A stretch of 64,000 nucleotides of DNA from Paenibacillus sp. N3.4 (GCF_008017805.1 NZ_VRTT01000009.1:62001-126000), one strand, 5' to 3'; counted from the stretch's first letter, positions 38,675 to 47,881 are shown. Numbers and translations: made by a program. The notes: generated by a model from the sequence alone, not told the origin.

Positions 38675-39271
38675 ATGCGTAAAGGTGAACAAACACGAAT
38701 GCAAATTATTATGAAATCCGCGGTGCTGTTCAACGAAAAGGGATACGCGGGTTCAACCATACAGGATATTATGGACGTAACCGGCTTGACCAAAGGTGGG
38801 ATTTATCGGAGTTTCGCCAATAAAGATGAAATTGCATTAGAGGCTTTTGCCTATGCTGGTCAAGTCTTATGGGGGTACTTCGCAGCGGCCATGGAAGTCG
38901 CTACTACAGCAACAGACAAGATTATTGCCATGTGCGATGTGTACAGCGACACCGTTCACAATCCTCCTATCAAAGGTGGATGTCCTTTTCTCAATACAGC
39001 CGTTGAAAGCGATCATTCCTTCCCTGTCCTTCGAGACCGTGCCATGGACGCCTATCTGCATATGCTTTCATTCATACAGGGCATACTCCAGCAGGGAATC
39101 TCAGAGAAAGAATTCCGACCTGATATGGACACGGAATCGGTCGCATCCTTCATTTTCTCTTCAGTTGAAGGTGGCATCATGGCAAGCCGACTTACCAGAG
39201 ACAACAAGCATGTCTATTACGCTAAGAAAAATATAGAACTGCTATTAACTACATTTAAGCCGATTTCTTAA
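38675..39271 (+). CDS. TetR/AcrR family regulator
   Basis: A regulator of about 198 residues. The HTH is TIQDIMDVTGLTKGGIYRSF. The C-terminal domain has GGCPFLNTAVESDHSFPVLR, typical of the AcrR/YxaF-like group. ATG 38675 has AAGGA eight bases upstream. It is divergent from the DUF2306 gene, which is the likely target. Confidence 0.9.
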   Translation: MRKGEQTRMQIIMKSAVLFNEKGYAGSTIQDIMDVTGLTKGGIYRSFANKDEIALEAFAYAGQVLWGYFAAAMEVATTATDKIIAMCDVYSDTVHNPPIKGGCPFLNTAVESDHSFPVLRDRAMDAYLHMLSFIQGILQQGISEKEFRPDMDTESVASFIFSSVEGGIMASRLTRDNKHVYYAKKNIELLLTTFKPIS

Positions 39272-39302
39272 AATCAGGTACATGCATAACTATCTATAAC
39301 AC

Positions 39303-39329
39303 AAAAAGCTGCCACTATGGCAGCTTTTT
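39303..39329. terminator. bidirectional terminator
   Basis: AAAAAGCTGCC / GGCAGCTTTTT with loop ACTAT lies between the convergent TetR gene and the 55-residue gene and can serve both. An almost identical hairpin occurs at 45172. Confidence 0.88.
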
Positions 39330-39355
39330 ATTGAACTCACGAATCTTATTATGTT

Positions 39356-39523
39356 CTAACCCTCAATTTTTTTAGTCGAAGTCATGGAATAAATGTGCGG
39401 TTTATTGTCCATGTGGTCCGTTCTTTTAGGCAGGGTTCTTCTATTGTTATCGATGGAAATAAATATACAAAATGCTCCAAGAACAACCAAGACGATTGTA
39501 GTTAACGGAAACAGAACATCCAT
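39356..39523 (-). CDS. 55-residue single-pass membrane protein behind a Fur box
   Basis: ATG 39523 to TAG 39356 encodes 55 residues. The N-terminus MDVLFPLTTIVLVVLGAFCI forms one membrane helix continuing FIS. A basic/polar tail follows (DNNRRTLPKRTDHMDNKP, then HIYSMTSTKKIEG). GAGGAG lies eight bases before the ATG. A 37-bp Fur-type palindrome lies 17 bases upstream of the start codon, and a bidirectional terminator follows, so this is a complete monocistronic unit. It does not resemble FbpA, FbpB or FbpC of B. subtilis. The function is unknown. Iron-regulated small membrane modulator is a hypothesis. Confidence 0.65.
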   Translation of the reverse strand: MDVLFPLTTIVLVVLGAFCIFISIDNNRRTLPKRTDHMDNKPHIYSMTSTKKIEG

Positions 39524-39540
39524 TTTCAAAACTCCTCACC

Positions 39541-39577
39541 GGATATAATAACGATAATCATTATCATCATTATATCC
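39541..39577. promoter_or_regulatory. 37-bp near-perfect palindrome containing a Fur box
   Basis: The core CGATAATCATTATCA (39552-39566) matches the Gram-positive Fur 7-1-7 consensus TGATAATNATTATCA at 14 of 15 positions. The symmetry extends 18 bases to each side of C39559 with only two mismatched pairs, ending in GGATATAAT / ATTATATCC. It overlaps the promoter/leader of the 55-residue gene. Confidence 0.75.
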
Positions 39578-39745
39578 GATTTCCACGAATATTCAATCCG
39601 TTCATTCCAAATATTCACGAAATCCTGTACGAGGATAAAAAAGTTGGCTTCAGGAAACATTAATAACGAATGAATGCCATTCTGAATCACCAATCTTCGC
39701 GTAATAAAAACATGAATCGGAGCAATGCCAAGATTGGAGGTTCCA

Positions 39746-40093
39746 ATGTTCTACTTGTACAGTTTCACACTCCTATTCGGAGGCTTATCCGTTATCAACT
39801 TTATTTTTTCTTATCAAAACAAGCATATTGATGTGCATTTTTGGTCAACTTTAAAGTTTCAACTGCTGATGTTGCCTCTATTTTTAATTGCAAATATGTG
39901 CATTGGCTATGGTGTCAGGTTTGGCTATAAATCAACCGAAAATTTAAGCTATGTTCTTGTAGCTGCGAAGTGTTTGGAGATCTTGATCTCATTAATCATG
40001 GGGTACTTATTTCTGAAAGAGATACCCAATTGGAAAACCTGGGTCGGTTTAGGTGTTATTGTGATTGGTATTGTAATCATGAAACAAAAATGA
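39746..40093 (+). CDS. small four-helix membrane protein, SMR/EamA-like
   Basis: About 115 residues with four predicted membrane helices. The last two (YVLVAAKCLEILISLIMGYL, then WVGLGVIVIGIVIM) resemble the end of small multidrug resistance or half-EamA transporters. The usual SMR Glu in helix 1 is not seen, so drug export is unproven. ATG 39746 follows GGAGG at five bases. A terminator follows immediately. Confidence 0.65.
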   Translation: MFYLYSFTLLFGGLSVINFIFSYQNKHIDVHFWSTLKFQLLMLPLFLIANMCIGYGVRFGYKSTENLSYVLVAAKCLEILISLIMGYLFLKEIPNWKTWVGLGVIVIGIVIMKQK

Positions 40094-40102
40094 CCCCCTA
40101 TT

Positions 40103-40144
40103 AAGATGCAGGGTCGCACGATAAGTGCACCCGCATCTTTTTTT
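40103..40144 (+). terminator. terminator after the SMR-like gene
   Basis: A GATGC-GGGT-GCAC stem pairs with GTGC-ACCC-GCATC and is followed by eight T residues. It begins ten bases past the stop. Confidence 0.88.
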
Positions 40145-40205
40145 CATGAGAACCGCACATCATGGTCGTTCATTCTATTTTCACAGGTTGTACATATACC
40201 TATAC

Positions 40206-40592
40206 GAAATAGATTTGATTGATCATCTACTGGCCTTGACAGCGGGCATCATGGTTGCTGCTTCCGTTTATGGCTTAATACCTACCGCATTAAAGCTATC
40301 CAATCTGTTCGTACTATGCTGCGGCGTACTATTAGGCGTTTTAACGTTGGGTGTATTGGAACAATACCTTCCTCATGTTCATATCAACCATTCGAAAACA
40401 GGCGGACGATTGGATGCCAAGTCCTTCCTGCTCATCATGTCCATGTCGCTGCACAATCTTCCTGAAGGTTCATCCATTGGAGTCAGCTATGCCAGTCAGG
40501 TTGAAAGCTTGGGCAACGTGGTTGCATTCCGGAAACGCATGGTCATGGACACGAAAAAGTGGCCACATTCTCATTTATCCTTAGACTTTTAA
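40206..40592 (+). pseudogene. ZIP family metal transporter fragment
   Basis: The frame reads LIDHLLALTAGIMVAASVYG, ...VLLGVLTLGVLEQYLPHVH and the metal-site helix SMSLHNLPEGSSIGVSYASQ (HNxPEG motif), then loses similarity after LGNVVAF. The first ZIP helix upstream and the last three or so helices (about 110 residues) are missing. No ribosome binding site or start fits the remnant. It sits after a terminator and converges on the P-type ATPase gene. It is a genuine truncation, perhaps once a Zn/Fe/Mn transporter. Confidence 0.75.
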
Positions 40593-42571
40593 TGATGATT
40601 TGCCTACTCGTTTGGTTTGGATAATTTCTCGATGACGCAATAATCTCAATCCGTTAAGGATGACTAGGATCGTGCTTCCCTCATGCCCAACTACCCCTAA
40701 AGGTAGCGCAATGCCTTGGATAAAATTGGCTGTGATTAACGTGATGATAATGGTCATAGCAAAAATAATATTTTGTTTGATGATAACTTTTGTTCGTTTG
40801 CCAAGTACAATGGCTCCAGCAATTTTCCCTATATCATCATTCATTAACACCAAATCTGCTGTTTCAAGCGCCGCGTCGCTTCCGGCTACTCCCATAGCAA
40901 CTCCTACAGTAGCCGTTGCCAGGGCAGGAGCGTCATTGACGCCGTCACCGACCATCGCAATGCTGCCGAAGGTTTGCTTCAGCTCCTTGATTCGGCTCAC
41001 TTTATCTTCCGGCAATAAATCGGCATAAACCAGTTCAATCCCAAGTTCTTTGCCAATTGCATCAGCAGTTTGTTTCTGATCGCCTGTTAACATAGCAACT
41101 TGAACACCTAAATCTCTGAGCATGGCGACTGCCTGTTTAGCCTCAGATCGAATTTTGTCTCGTAAGGCGATTACACCGGCAACTCCCTGCGAATTGTGCA
41201 TCACCGTTACGGTCTTCCCCTCACGTTCCAGCCTGTCAATGACTGACTTCAATTCTTCCGTCCTAAATGCATCATCCAGAAAGGCAGGTTTCCCTATTTT
41301 CCACAAATCCCCTTTCCATTGTGCTTGAACTCCCCAACCCGTAAGCGTACGGAAATCAGATGGGCGATCAAGAACCACCCCTTGTGCCTGAGCTTCAAGT
41401 ACGATAGCTTTGGCTAACGGGTGCTCGGACAAGCTTTCCAACGATGCGGCAATGCTCAGCACTTCTGCCTCATCTAATTGATGGAATGAAAGGATATCCG
41501 TAACTACGGGCTTTCCTGATGTCAATGTTCCAGTCTTATCAAATGCAATAGCCTTGATGGTTGCAAGATTTTCAAGATGCGCGCCTCCCTTAAAAAGAAG
41601 CCCCTTTCTCGCTCCATTGGATATGGCCGACAGCATAGCAGGCATAATGGAAGCGACCAGCGCACAAGGTGACGCTACAACCAGAAACACCATCGTTTTG
41701 TAAAAGGTTTGATCCCATGCCAAGTGGAATAACAGAGGAGGAACAACGATCAAAAGCAAGCAAATCAAAATGATCAACTTCGCATAGATGCGTTCAAACC
41801 TCTCCATAAACAGTTGAGAAGCTGGCTTTTCGCTTTGTGCTTCCTGCACAAGACGAATGATTTTGGCGAACAAGGTAGACTCGCTTAATTGACTTACTTC
41901 AATGAATAAAGCCCCTTGGCCATTCAGCGTTCCGGCAAACACTTCATCCCCTTCCCCTTTGTCCACCGGAACCGATTCGCCCGTAATAGAGGATTGATTA
42001 ACAGCAGATGCCCCATCAAGCACAACACCATCAGATGGAATACGTTCTCCGGGTTTGACCAAAACGATATCCCCAACCGTCAAAGCTTCAATAGCAACAA
42101 TCGTCTCTATTCCATCCTTAAACAAGACAGCAGTCTCCGGCTTCAAATCCATTAACGAAGAAATGTCTCTGCTGCTCCGATCCATGGTGTAGGTTTCCAA
42201 AGCTCCGCTGAACGAGAAAATAAAGATAAGTACCGCACCTTCTGTCCAGTAACCGATACTGCTGCGCCAGCTGCCGCAATGAGCATCAGCAAGTTGACGT
42301 CCAGGTCACGTTCCGCAATAAGGGTGTGCAAGCCTTCCTTGGCCTTCACAAATCCCCCCACACCAAAAGCGATCAAATAGAAAACAATTGACCATAATTG
42401 GGAACTGCTTCCTATCCCCCATGCAATAGCAATGAATATCCCACTTGTTAAAGCTGCCAGACCTTCCCCATAACGATTAAACCATTCTCTTCCTTCTTTA
42501 TCCTTTGTTTTGGAAAGTTTAACATCCTGTTGTTTGGCGCAGCCATCTGCCGTTTGAAAAACCTGTCTCAT
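40581..42571 (-). pseudogene. P1B-4 type metal-transporting ATPase (PfeT/ZosA-like), frameshifted near the N-terminus
   Basis: A heavy-metal efflux pump of about 664 residues after repair. It has the metal-site motif SPCALVASIMP, the phosphorylation site DKTGTLTSGKP, the hinge GDGVNDAPALA, and a last-helix HEGSTILVILNGLRLL. SPC plus HEGST marks the P1B-4 class (Fe2+, Co2+ or Zn2+). The N-terminal frame ends shortly after LLMLIAAAGAA. The second frame resumes at SIGYWTEGAVLIFIFSFSGA. One base is missing near 42259 (span 3n+2). Starts at 42577 and 42571 are both served by GAGGAGG. A PerR-like box upstream fits PfeT, an iron exporter in B. subtilis. The break is probably an error. Confidence 0.87.
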
Positions 42572-42630
42572 CACCATCACTCCTCCTCATTGAGAATGAA
42601 ATCCATTATTAACTCCCTTAAAACAGCACA

Positions 42631-42653
42631 TGCTGCTCCTTTAAGGAGCAGCA
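42631..42653. repeat. perfect 11-bp inverted repeat in the ATPase gene leader
   Basis: TGCTGCTCCTT and AAGGAGCAGCA flank a single T, 50 bases upstream of the ATPase start. With no T run after it, it is not a clear terminator. It could stabilise the leader or bind a regulator. Confidence 0.5.
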
Positions 42654-42658
42654 CGTTG

Positions 42659-42677
42659 AACGAGAATGATTCTCGTT
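42659..42677. promoter_or_regulatory. Fur-family operator, perfect palindrome
   Basis: AACGAGAAT-G-ATTCTCGTT is a perfect 9-1-9 palindrome. The core GAGAATGATTCTC resembles Fur-family boxes, with G/C replacing T/A at the outer positions. It is about 90 bases upstream of the ATPase gene. Confidence 0.6.
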
Positions 42678-42715
42678 TTTACTTCATTCAATTTTTTTGC
42701 CTATAACCAACTTTA

Positions 42716-42730
42716 TAATAATGATTATAA
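42716..42730. promoter_or_regulatory. PerR-like box between the ATPase and mntH genes
   Basis: TAATAATGATTATAA matches the PerR consensus TTATAATNATTATAA at all defined positions but one. pfeT is a PerR target in B. subtilis, which supports the assignment to the ATPase gene. Confidence 0.65.
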
Positions 42731-42855
42731 TCTAATTAGTCGGAAAAATAAAGCGCATTTTCTTTCCCTAGTGAAACTTTTTGTTGTACAGGCAATTTTT
42801 TTGGTGTAGGATAATATTGTAGATATCAAGAAATACATATTTTTCCGCCCTTAAT

Positions 42856-42873
42856 GTTGCCCTAAGACAAAAC
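42856..42873 (+). promoter_or_regulatory. candidate MntR operator of mntH
   Basis: GTTGCCCTAAGACAAAAC resembles the MntR inverted repeat TTTGCC(N4)GGCAAA, with weaker matching in the right half. It lies 29 bases upstream of the mntH ATG, the usual place for repression by MntR-Mn. Confidence 0.45.
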
Positions 42874-42901
42874 TATTGTGTAAAGGAAAGAAGGTTGTCC
42901 A

Positions 42902-44260
42902 ATGGAACCTGTTGTTCAAGAATCAAAACCTCTGTCATCCCCAGAGGCAGGATGGAGGCGAAAAAGAGTTTCAAACAGTCTCCCGGAAGTTTACAAAACC
43001 CTCCCTATCCCAACAAAGGGAAGCTTCTTCCGGAAGCTCCTAGCCTTCGCCGGTCCCGGCTATCTGGTTGCCGTGGGTTATATGGATCCTGGGAACTGGG
43101 CAACCAGTATAGCTGGAGGGTCCGTATACAATTATCAATTATTGTCCGTCATCCTAATTTCAAACCTGATGGCTATTGTACTTCAATCCTTAACGGCTCG
43201 ATTAGGCATCGCAACAGGCAGAGATCTTGCGCAGGCATGCCGTGATCATTATAGTAAACCTGTGAATTTCGGACTCTGGGTTTTATGCGAACTGGCCATA
43301 GCCGCGTGTGACCTGGCTGAGGTGATTGGCTCTGCCATTGCCTTAAACTTATTATTCGGGCTTCCCCTGTTATATGGCGTATTGATTACTTCGTTCGATG
43401 TTATCCTCGTTCTCATGCTGCAAAATAAAGGCTTCCGCTATATCGAAGCCATAGTGATTTCCTTAATCGTTACGATCTTTGTCTGTTTTGGTATTGAAAT
43501 GTTTCTCTCCAAGCCGGATATTGTTGGTATTATGGGTGGATTTGTGCCAAGTGCTGAAATCATTAAAAATCCGGCAATGCTTTACATTGCTCTAGGGATT
43601 CTGGGGGCAACTGTCATGCCGCATAACCTATACCTGCACTCTGCTATTGTTCAAACAAGAAAGTACGAGGAAACGTCCGAAGGAAAACGTTCCGCAATTA
43701 AATTTGCGACGATCGATTCAACCGTCGCATTAATGTTGGCTCTATTCGTGAATGCAGCTATATTAATTCTGGCTGCTGCCGCCTTTCATACTTCTGGCCA
43801 TACGGAAGTAGCGGAAATCGAAGATGCATATCAACTGCTGACTCCTTTGCTGGGAACTAGCATGGCTAGTGTACTATTTGCGGTCGCCTTACTAGCCTCA
43901 GGGCAAAACTCTACCTTAACAGGAACTTTGGCCGGTCAAATCGTCATGGAGGGTTTCTTGAACATCCGACTGAAACCTTGGATACGGCGATTGATTACCC
44001 GACTGATCGCCATCGTGCCGGCAGTTATCGTAATTGGGCTATACGGTGAAAAAGGAACCGGCGATCTCTTAATTCTAAGTCAAGTTATTCTTTCCCTGCA
44101 GTTGTCATTTGCTGTCATTCCACTGGTGATATTCACCTCCGACAAAAGGAAAATGGGCGAATTTGTTGCTCCTAAATGGCTGTCCAGGATGTCTTGGGTG
44201 ATCGCTATCATTATCGCTGTTTTAAATGTGTACCTGCTTTACGGTACGATCTTTGCTTAA
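42902..44260 (+). CDS. mntH: Nramp family divalent metal transporter
   Basis: A proton-coupled Mn2+/Fe2+ importer of 452 residues with 11 helices. The metal-site motif [13 protein letters not shown] is in helix 1 and [11 protein letters not shown] in helix 6. The start at 42902 has AAGAAGG seven bases upstream. It is divergent from the P1B-4 efflux ATPase, so import and export of Mn/Fe share a regulatory region. A strong terminator follows. Confidence 0.95.
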   Translation: MEPVVQESKPLSSPEAGWRRKRVSNSLPEVYKTLPIPTKGSFFRKLLAFAGPGYLVAVGYMDPGNWATSIAGGSVYNYQLLSVILISNLMAIVLQSLTARLGIATGRDLAQACRDHYSKPVNFGLWVLCELAIAACDLAEVIGSAIALNLLFGLPLLYGVLITSFDVILVLMLQNKGFRYIEAIVISLIVTIFVCFGIEMFLSKPDIVGIMGGFVPSAEIIKNPAMLYIALGILGATVMPHNLYLHSAIVQTRKYEETSEGKRSAIKFATIDSTVALMLALFVNAAILILAAAAFHTSGHTEVAEIEDAYQLLTPLLGTSMASVLFAVALLASGQNSTLTGTLAGQIVMEGFLNIRLKPWIRRLITRLIAIVPAVIVIGLYGEKGTGDLLILSQVILSLQLSFAVIPLVIFTSDKRKMGEFVAPKWLSRMSWVIAIIIAVLNVYLLYGTIFA

Positions 44261-44291
44261 AAACTTCAGATTATTCCCTCTGGCTCTGCCT

Positions 44292-44343
44292 CTGCATATA
44301 AACCTTCAAGATGTCGAAGGTTTATATGCAGACATTTTTTTCT
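44292..44343 (+). terminator. terminator of mntH, overlapping the end of the convergent gene
   Basis: A perfect 16-bp stem (44292-44307 and 44316-44331) is followed by ACA and a T run to 44343. The minus-strand stop codon of the convergent YwaF-like gene (44306-44308) lies inside the hairpin, so the last codons of that gene form the terminator arm. Confidence 0.9.
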
Positions 44344-45052
44344 TCCTAATCATAAATGGCACAAACATGATGATAAAAAAAACAAAAGCAATGACTTCCT
44401 CCGATAGTAAGTAATACGGGTATGGCCCAAGGAAATCTAATAATGAGGCAGTGTTAGGTTTATTCATGAGAAACATATAGTTAGCATGAACAATAAAATC
44501 AATCATTCCAACAAAAACTAAAAGTATGTTTAAGAAAATCATAGCTAATCCTATCGATTTCCAGGTTGGTTTATATTTTTCTACCCAAGTCATGTACAAA
44601 GGCGCCAGAATAATCGCCATATGTACAATAAAGAAATGAAAAAAACGAAAATGCGGGAATGGATAGGATAGATTCGGTGTCATTATCGCTTGAAGAGCCC
44701 CACTTATTCCTGCGAAAAAAAGAATTTGATACAGTAAATAGCTTCTCGTGTACAGCATGATTATCGATAAGATGAGGGTTATACTACATAATTCTAACGG
44801 CAAAGTAGTTCTGATATCCCACGTTTTCTCCCCTATATACCATATATCCAGGCAGGCCTCAGGTAGAATTAAACAGATAATTAACGTGTATCGAATACTC
44901 CGTTTCAACCGTTTATTGGCATATATTTTATCTCTAAACATGTACATGGCAAATGCCGCTATGAATAAAATAATGATGCAGACCACGTGAGATGTTGAAA
45001 ACATGATAAAATCAAATGGATAATTGGCTTTAAAAAAATCATTCTCTTTCAT
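44306..45052 (-). CDS. YwaF/TIGR02206 family integral membrane protein
   Basis: A membrane protein of about 248 residues with seven helices. LPLELCSITLILSIIMLYTR, the Pro/Phe-rich SYPFPHFRFFHFFIVHMAII, and a C-terminal cluster match the TIGR02206 (YwaF) family, which has distant similarity to TMEM164. I chose ATG 45052 with GGGGG upstream over 45079. The function is not established. Confidence 0.85.
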   Translation of the reverse strand: MKENDFFKANYPFDFIMFSTSHVVCIIILFIAAFAMYMFRDKIYANKRLKRSIRYTLIICLILPEACLDIWYIGEKTWDIRTTLPLELCSITLILSIIMLYTRSYLLYQILFFAGISGALQAIMTPNLSYPFPHFRFFHFFIVHMAIILAPLYMTWVEKYKPTWKSIGLAMIFLNILLVFVGMIDFIVHANYMFLMNKPNTASLLDFLGPYPYYLLSEEVIAFVFFIIMFVPFMIRKKKMSAYKPSTS

Positions 45053-45171
45053 AATATCCCCCCACCCTATTTTGCACATTTTTATTACTATGACATCAGT
45101 TTATCTGAAAATAACAAAAGAAATAGTACTAAGTTACTGTAGTACCTTAAAGCATAACCGCCCGGAAACAC

Positions 45172-45199
45172 AAAAAGCTGCCACAATGGCAGCTTTTTT
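45172..45199. terminator. terminator, near copy of the one at 39303
   Basis: AAAAAGCTGCC / GGCAGCTTTTTT with loop ACAAT lies 31 bases past the stop of the minus-strand gene ending at 45230. Confidence 0.85.
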
Positions 45200-45229
45200 A
45201 TTGATTTCATGTACTTAGTTGTTTAGTTA

Positions 45230-45637
45230 TTAGATGGCCCTCATGCGATTATTCCTTGCATTGTGTTCTACTTCCGCAAGACCTAATTCTTCCATTAGAG
45301 GAGGGATGTACATGCCAAATCGACCCCGCAAGCCTTTTTTCAAACCGTACCAACCACCTACTGGATTTTCAGGTGAACGCCCCCAAGCTTCAACCGTGCC
45401 TTCTTTAGCAGGTTTTTGCTCATCAGCGCTGCCCAGCTCGATCCAATCACCATGTTGTTTGAGCATAGCATGTAAGTCATCCAGACAACGATAATCATAG
45501 TGTAGGACCGTTTTACCTACTGTGCATACTATAATAGCTACTCCATCCTTTTCGTCCTTATACATTTCATAATCGGATGATTGAGGAGGCGTTTTTAATT
45601 TCCATGGATTTTCTTTGGTCCCCTGTATCATTGTCAT
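45230..45637 (-). CDS. conserved uncharacterised protein of about 135 residues
   Basis: A soluble protein beginning MTMIQGTKENPWKLKTPP, with a conserved-looking core (AIIVCTVGKTVLHYDYRCLD, HGDWIELGSADEQKPAKEGT, NPVGGWYGLKKGLRGRFGMY). I recognise the pattern from Bacillota and Actinobacteria genomes but know no function. ATG 45637 with AAAGGAG seven bases upstream is better than 45679. It is monocistronic with its own terminator. Confidence 0.75.
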   Translation of the reverse strand: MTMIQGTKENPWKLKTPPQSSDYEMYKDEKDGVAIIVCTVGKTVLHYDYRCLDDLHAMLKQHGDWIELGSADEQKPAKEGTVEAWGRSPENPVGGWYGLKKGLRGRFGMYIPPLMEELGLAEVEHNARNNRMRAI

Positions 45638-45730
45638 TCCAATTCTCCTTTGATATTCATTGTTTTTTCTAATCTTCACTATAGCATAACACGCTATTCT
45701 TAAAAAAATGTTACTTTTTCACTATCGCAT

Positions 45731-47857
45731 TTAATCCGTATAAATAAACCAATCGGCTTTTTGTGTAGCCAACAGCTTCCTCTGGTTTTGAAATTCATCA
45801 TAAAGACTAAGACTGTACTGCTTAAGGAATTCTTGCTTATAAATCAATTCTGCATCGGTAACAGAAATATGCGAATTTTCATGCTTACCAAGCTTCAATT
45901 TGGAAGTATCTGTAGAAACATCCGACACTGTATCCACTGCTTCAATATCTTTGGTTTCGAAAGCCCTCTCAAAGGACTTCCTTCCCTTGCTATCTTCGAA
46001 CACAATGACCAATTTATGTCCTTCCCTATTCCCTTCGATCAACAAATCTTTAGTAATCTCGTAATCAAACTTAAGCGTAAGTTTACTATTTTCAATGGTA
46101 GTACCAATCCGGTTAATTGTAATGGTATATGGATGCAATTTCACGCCAGTTAATTTGTCTTTGACTTCCTCTTTCTCTTCAGGCAGCCGGAAAGCTGCTG
46201 GCTTCACATAAGAATCTGCCTTCTTATCGCCTTCTGTCATCAGTCCTTCCGTAACAGCTTCCCCAATTAATAGCTGCATGTTCTCTTTCGAGTAGCTAGC
46301 TGGCAGAGTAGCGTATACATGAAGAAGCGCTTTGCCGCTTGGCCCAATCTTATTTTTTATTTCTTCAATAGAGGCAGGAAAGACGGTTCCGTCGTCTGCC
46401 CTGAAATGAGCAACTAACTTTGGCAGATTCGTATAACGCTTTTCTTTGTTGGTTGCCTCTATTTGCGCTGTGAATAAGTCTCCCGTTTGACCTTTATAAG
46501 TGCCAACGCTAATCACCTTAAATTCCGTTTTACGACCTGTATCATTCAACGTGTATGATTCATATTTGTTAAAGAATGCTACTGGTTGCAGCTCAGATTG
46601 ACTGGTAAATTCCAATAAATCTGTTAGGGGCGCATCGGAAACATCTTGTTTCTCCTGTAGGACAAGCTTGATTTTAGAAAACCTAAGCGTATAAGGAATT
46701 TTTCCTACAAGCTGAAATCCGACTTTATCACCAACCCCAAGTCCAATCACTTTCTCTGTTTGAACAACCTTAGCATCTATTTTTACCGCTTCATCAAGAA
46801 GAAAATAGCCGAATAACGCTGGAATAGGCAGAGACTCGGGGCCCTTATTCAATAGGACAAGGTCCGCAGTTAAAATATCTTGATCTTCCCATGGAAGACG
46901 ATAAAGAGCATTCAACTGCGTTGAATAAACACCCGATTTGTCAGCAAATGAATATTCCTTGCCCATATAGCTATCATCCTGTCGAGAAACGGCAGGAAGC
47001 TGAAAAACGCCGATTGGTAGATTAAATTTGATATCTGCTGCCTTCTCCGTGATGACTAGCTGCCAATCCTCAATAGATACAGAAATCGGAATACTTCCGG
47101 AAAGCTGCACCTCTTTACTCTCCTTAGGACGGATGGAGCGATCCTGCAGCCCCTTAGCTTCAAGCGGATAGAGCAGTCCTTCCGCCGTGCGGATTGAGAA
47201 CAAATAAGTCGGAATAAGAACAGATTGAGTGCCTGAATTTTCAAATGTCAAATAAACGGTAGGCACATGATATTTCTCGTTTTTGTTGCTGACAAGTTTA
47301 CTAACAGTTACTTTAATATCTGTTCCGCTTACGGAAATACGATGGGAATCCCCAACTGCGGTCGTGTTCGAATAAGCATCTGGGATAGCAATCTCCCCAA
47401 GAACTCGTTCGAAATTCGCTTGACTGAAATCCCCTTTAATAAGCTGGATGACTAAATCTTGCAAATTCGTGCTTTCGTTCACCTTCGCGTAGAAAGTGAT
47501 GTCCGTGCTTGATCCTGGGGCAACCCGATCCTTATCTTTATCCTGAGGAAGCATACGGGCAGTAAATTGATTGCCTGATTTACTCTTAAGTCGGGCCCAG
47601 TAATCCATAATCATCAGCTCATTGTTGCCTTCGTTATGTAAAATTATCGTAAAAACAGCCAGCTTGCCGCTCTGATCAGGCAGTAAATCGATCTGCTTCA
47701 GCTCGGCATAGCTGCTTCCTGTAATTTTAACGCTGCCTAGAGCTGCTGAAGGATCTGTAGAAAATGCTCCTGCAGCGAAAGTGGTGCTGAAACAACCCAG
47801 GGTAATTGCTACAACTAGCGCGATAGTAGCAAGACGTTTGTATGTTAAAGTAGACAA
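45731..47857 (-). CDS. large secreted protein with repeated Ig-like beta domains
   Basis: A 708-residue protein. A signal peptide (MSTLTYKRLATIALVVAITL, cleaved near TTFAA) is followed by at least four similar segments of about 130 residues. Each has a polar strand with N-x-G (FTIILHNEGNNELMIMDY, LTFENSGTQSVLIPTYLF, LLNKGPESLPIPALFGYF, EATNKEKRYTNLPKLVAHF) and ends in a LP/IP-S-L-V strand. This is a DUF4352-like or Ig-like repeat pattern. There is no anchor motif. It starts with TTG, GGAG eight bases upstream, and lies 24 bases after the binding-protein gene, so it is the last gene of the hybrid transporter operon. The function is unknown. Confidence 0.82.
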   Translation of the reverse strand: MSTLTYKRLATIALVVAITLGCFSTTFAAGAFSTDPSAALGSVKITGSSYAELKQIDLLPDQSGKLAVFTIILHNEGNNELMIMDYWARLKSKSGNQFTARMLPQDKDKDRVAPGSSTDITFYAKVNESTNLQDLVIQLIKGDFSQANFERVLGEIAIPDAYSNTTAVGDSHRISVSGTDIKVTVSKLVSNKNEKYHVPTVYLTFENSGTQSVLIPTYLFSIRTAEGLLYPLEAKGLQDRSIRPKESKEVQLSGSIPISVSIEDWQLVITEKAADIKFNLPIGVFQLPAVSRQDDSYMGKEYSFADKSGVYSTQLNALYRLPWEDQDILTADLVLLNKGPESLPIPALFGYFLLDEAVKIDAKVVQTEKVIGLGVGDKVGFQLVGKIPYTLRFSKIKLVLQEKQDVSDAPLTDLLEFTSQSELQPVAFFNKYESYTLNDTGRKTEFKVISVGTYKGQTGDLFTAQIEATNKEKRYTNLPKLVAHFRADDGTVFPASIEEIKNKIGPSGKALLHVYATLPASYSKENMQLLIGEAVTEGLMTEGDKKADSYVKPAAFRLPEEKEEVKDKLTGVKLHPYTITINRIGTTIENSKLTLKFDYEITKDLLIEGNREGHKLVIVFEDSKGRKSFERAFETKDIEAVDTVSDVSTDTSKLKLGKHENSHISVTDAELIYKQEFLKQYSLSLYDEFQNQRKLLATQKADWFIYTD

Positions 47858-47881
47858 AGCCTATTCTCCTCTTCCAAACCC

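Noticed and set aside
40351..40584. Second plus-strand frame inside the ZIP fragment
   Set aside because: Out-of-frame shadow. The HNLPEG-containing frame is the coding one.
42631..42653. Perfect inverted repeat as a terminator of a metal-gene leader
   Set aside because: There is no T run on either strand and the loop is a single base, so it is kept only as an inverted repeat.
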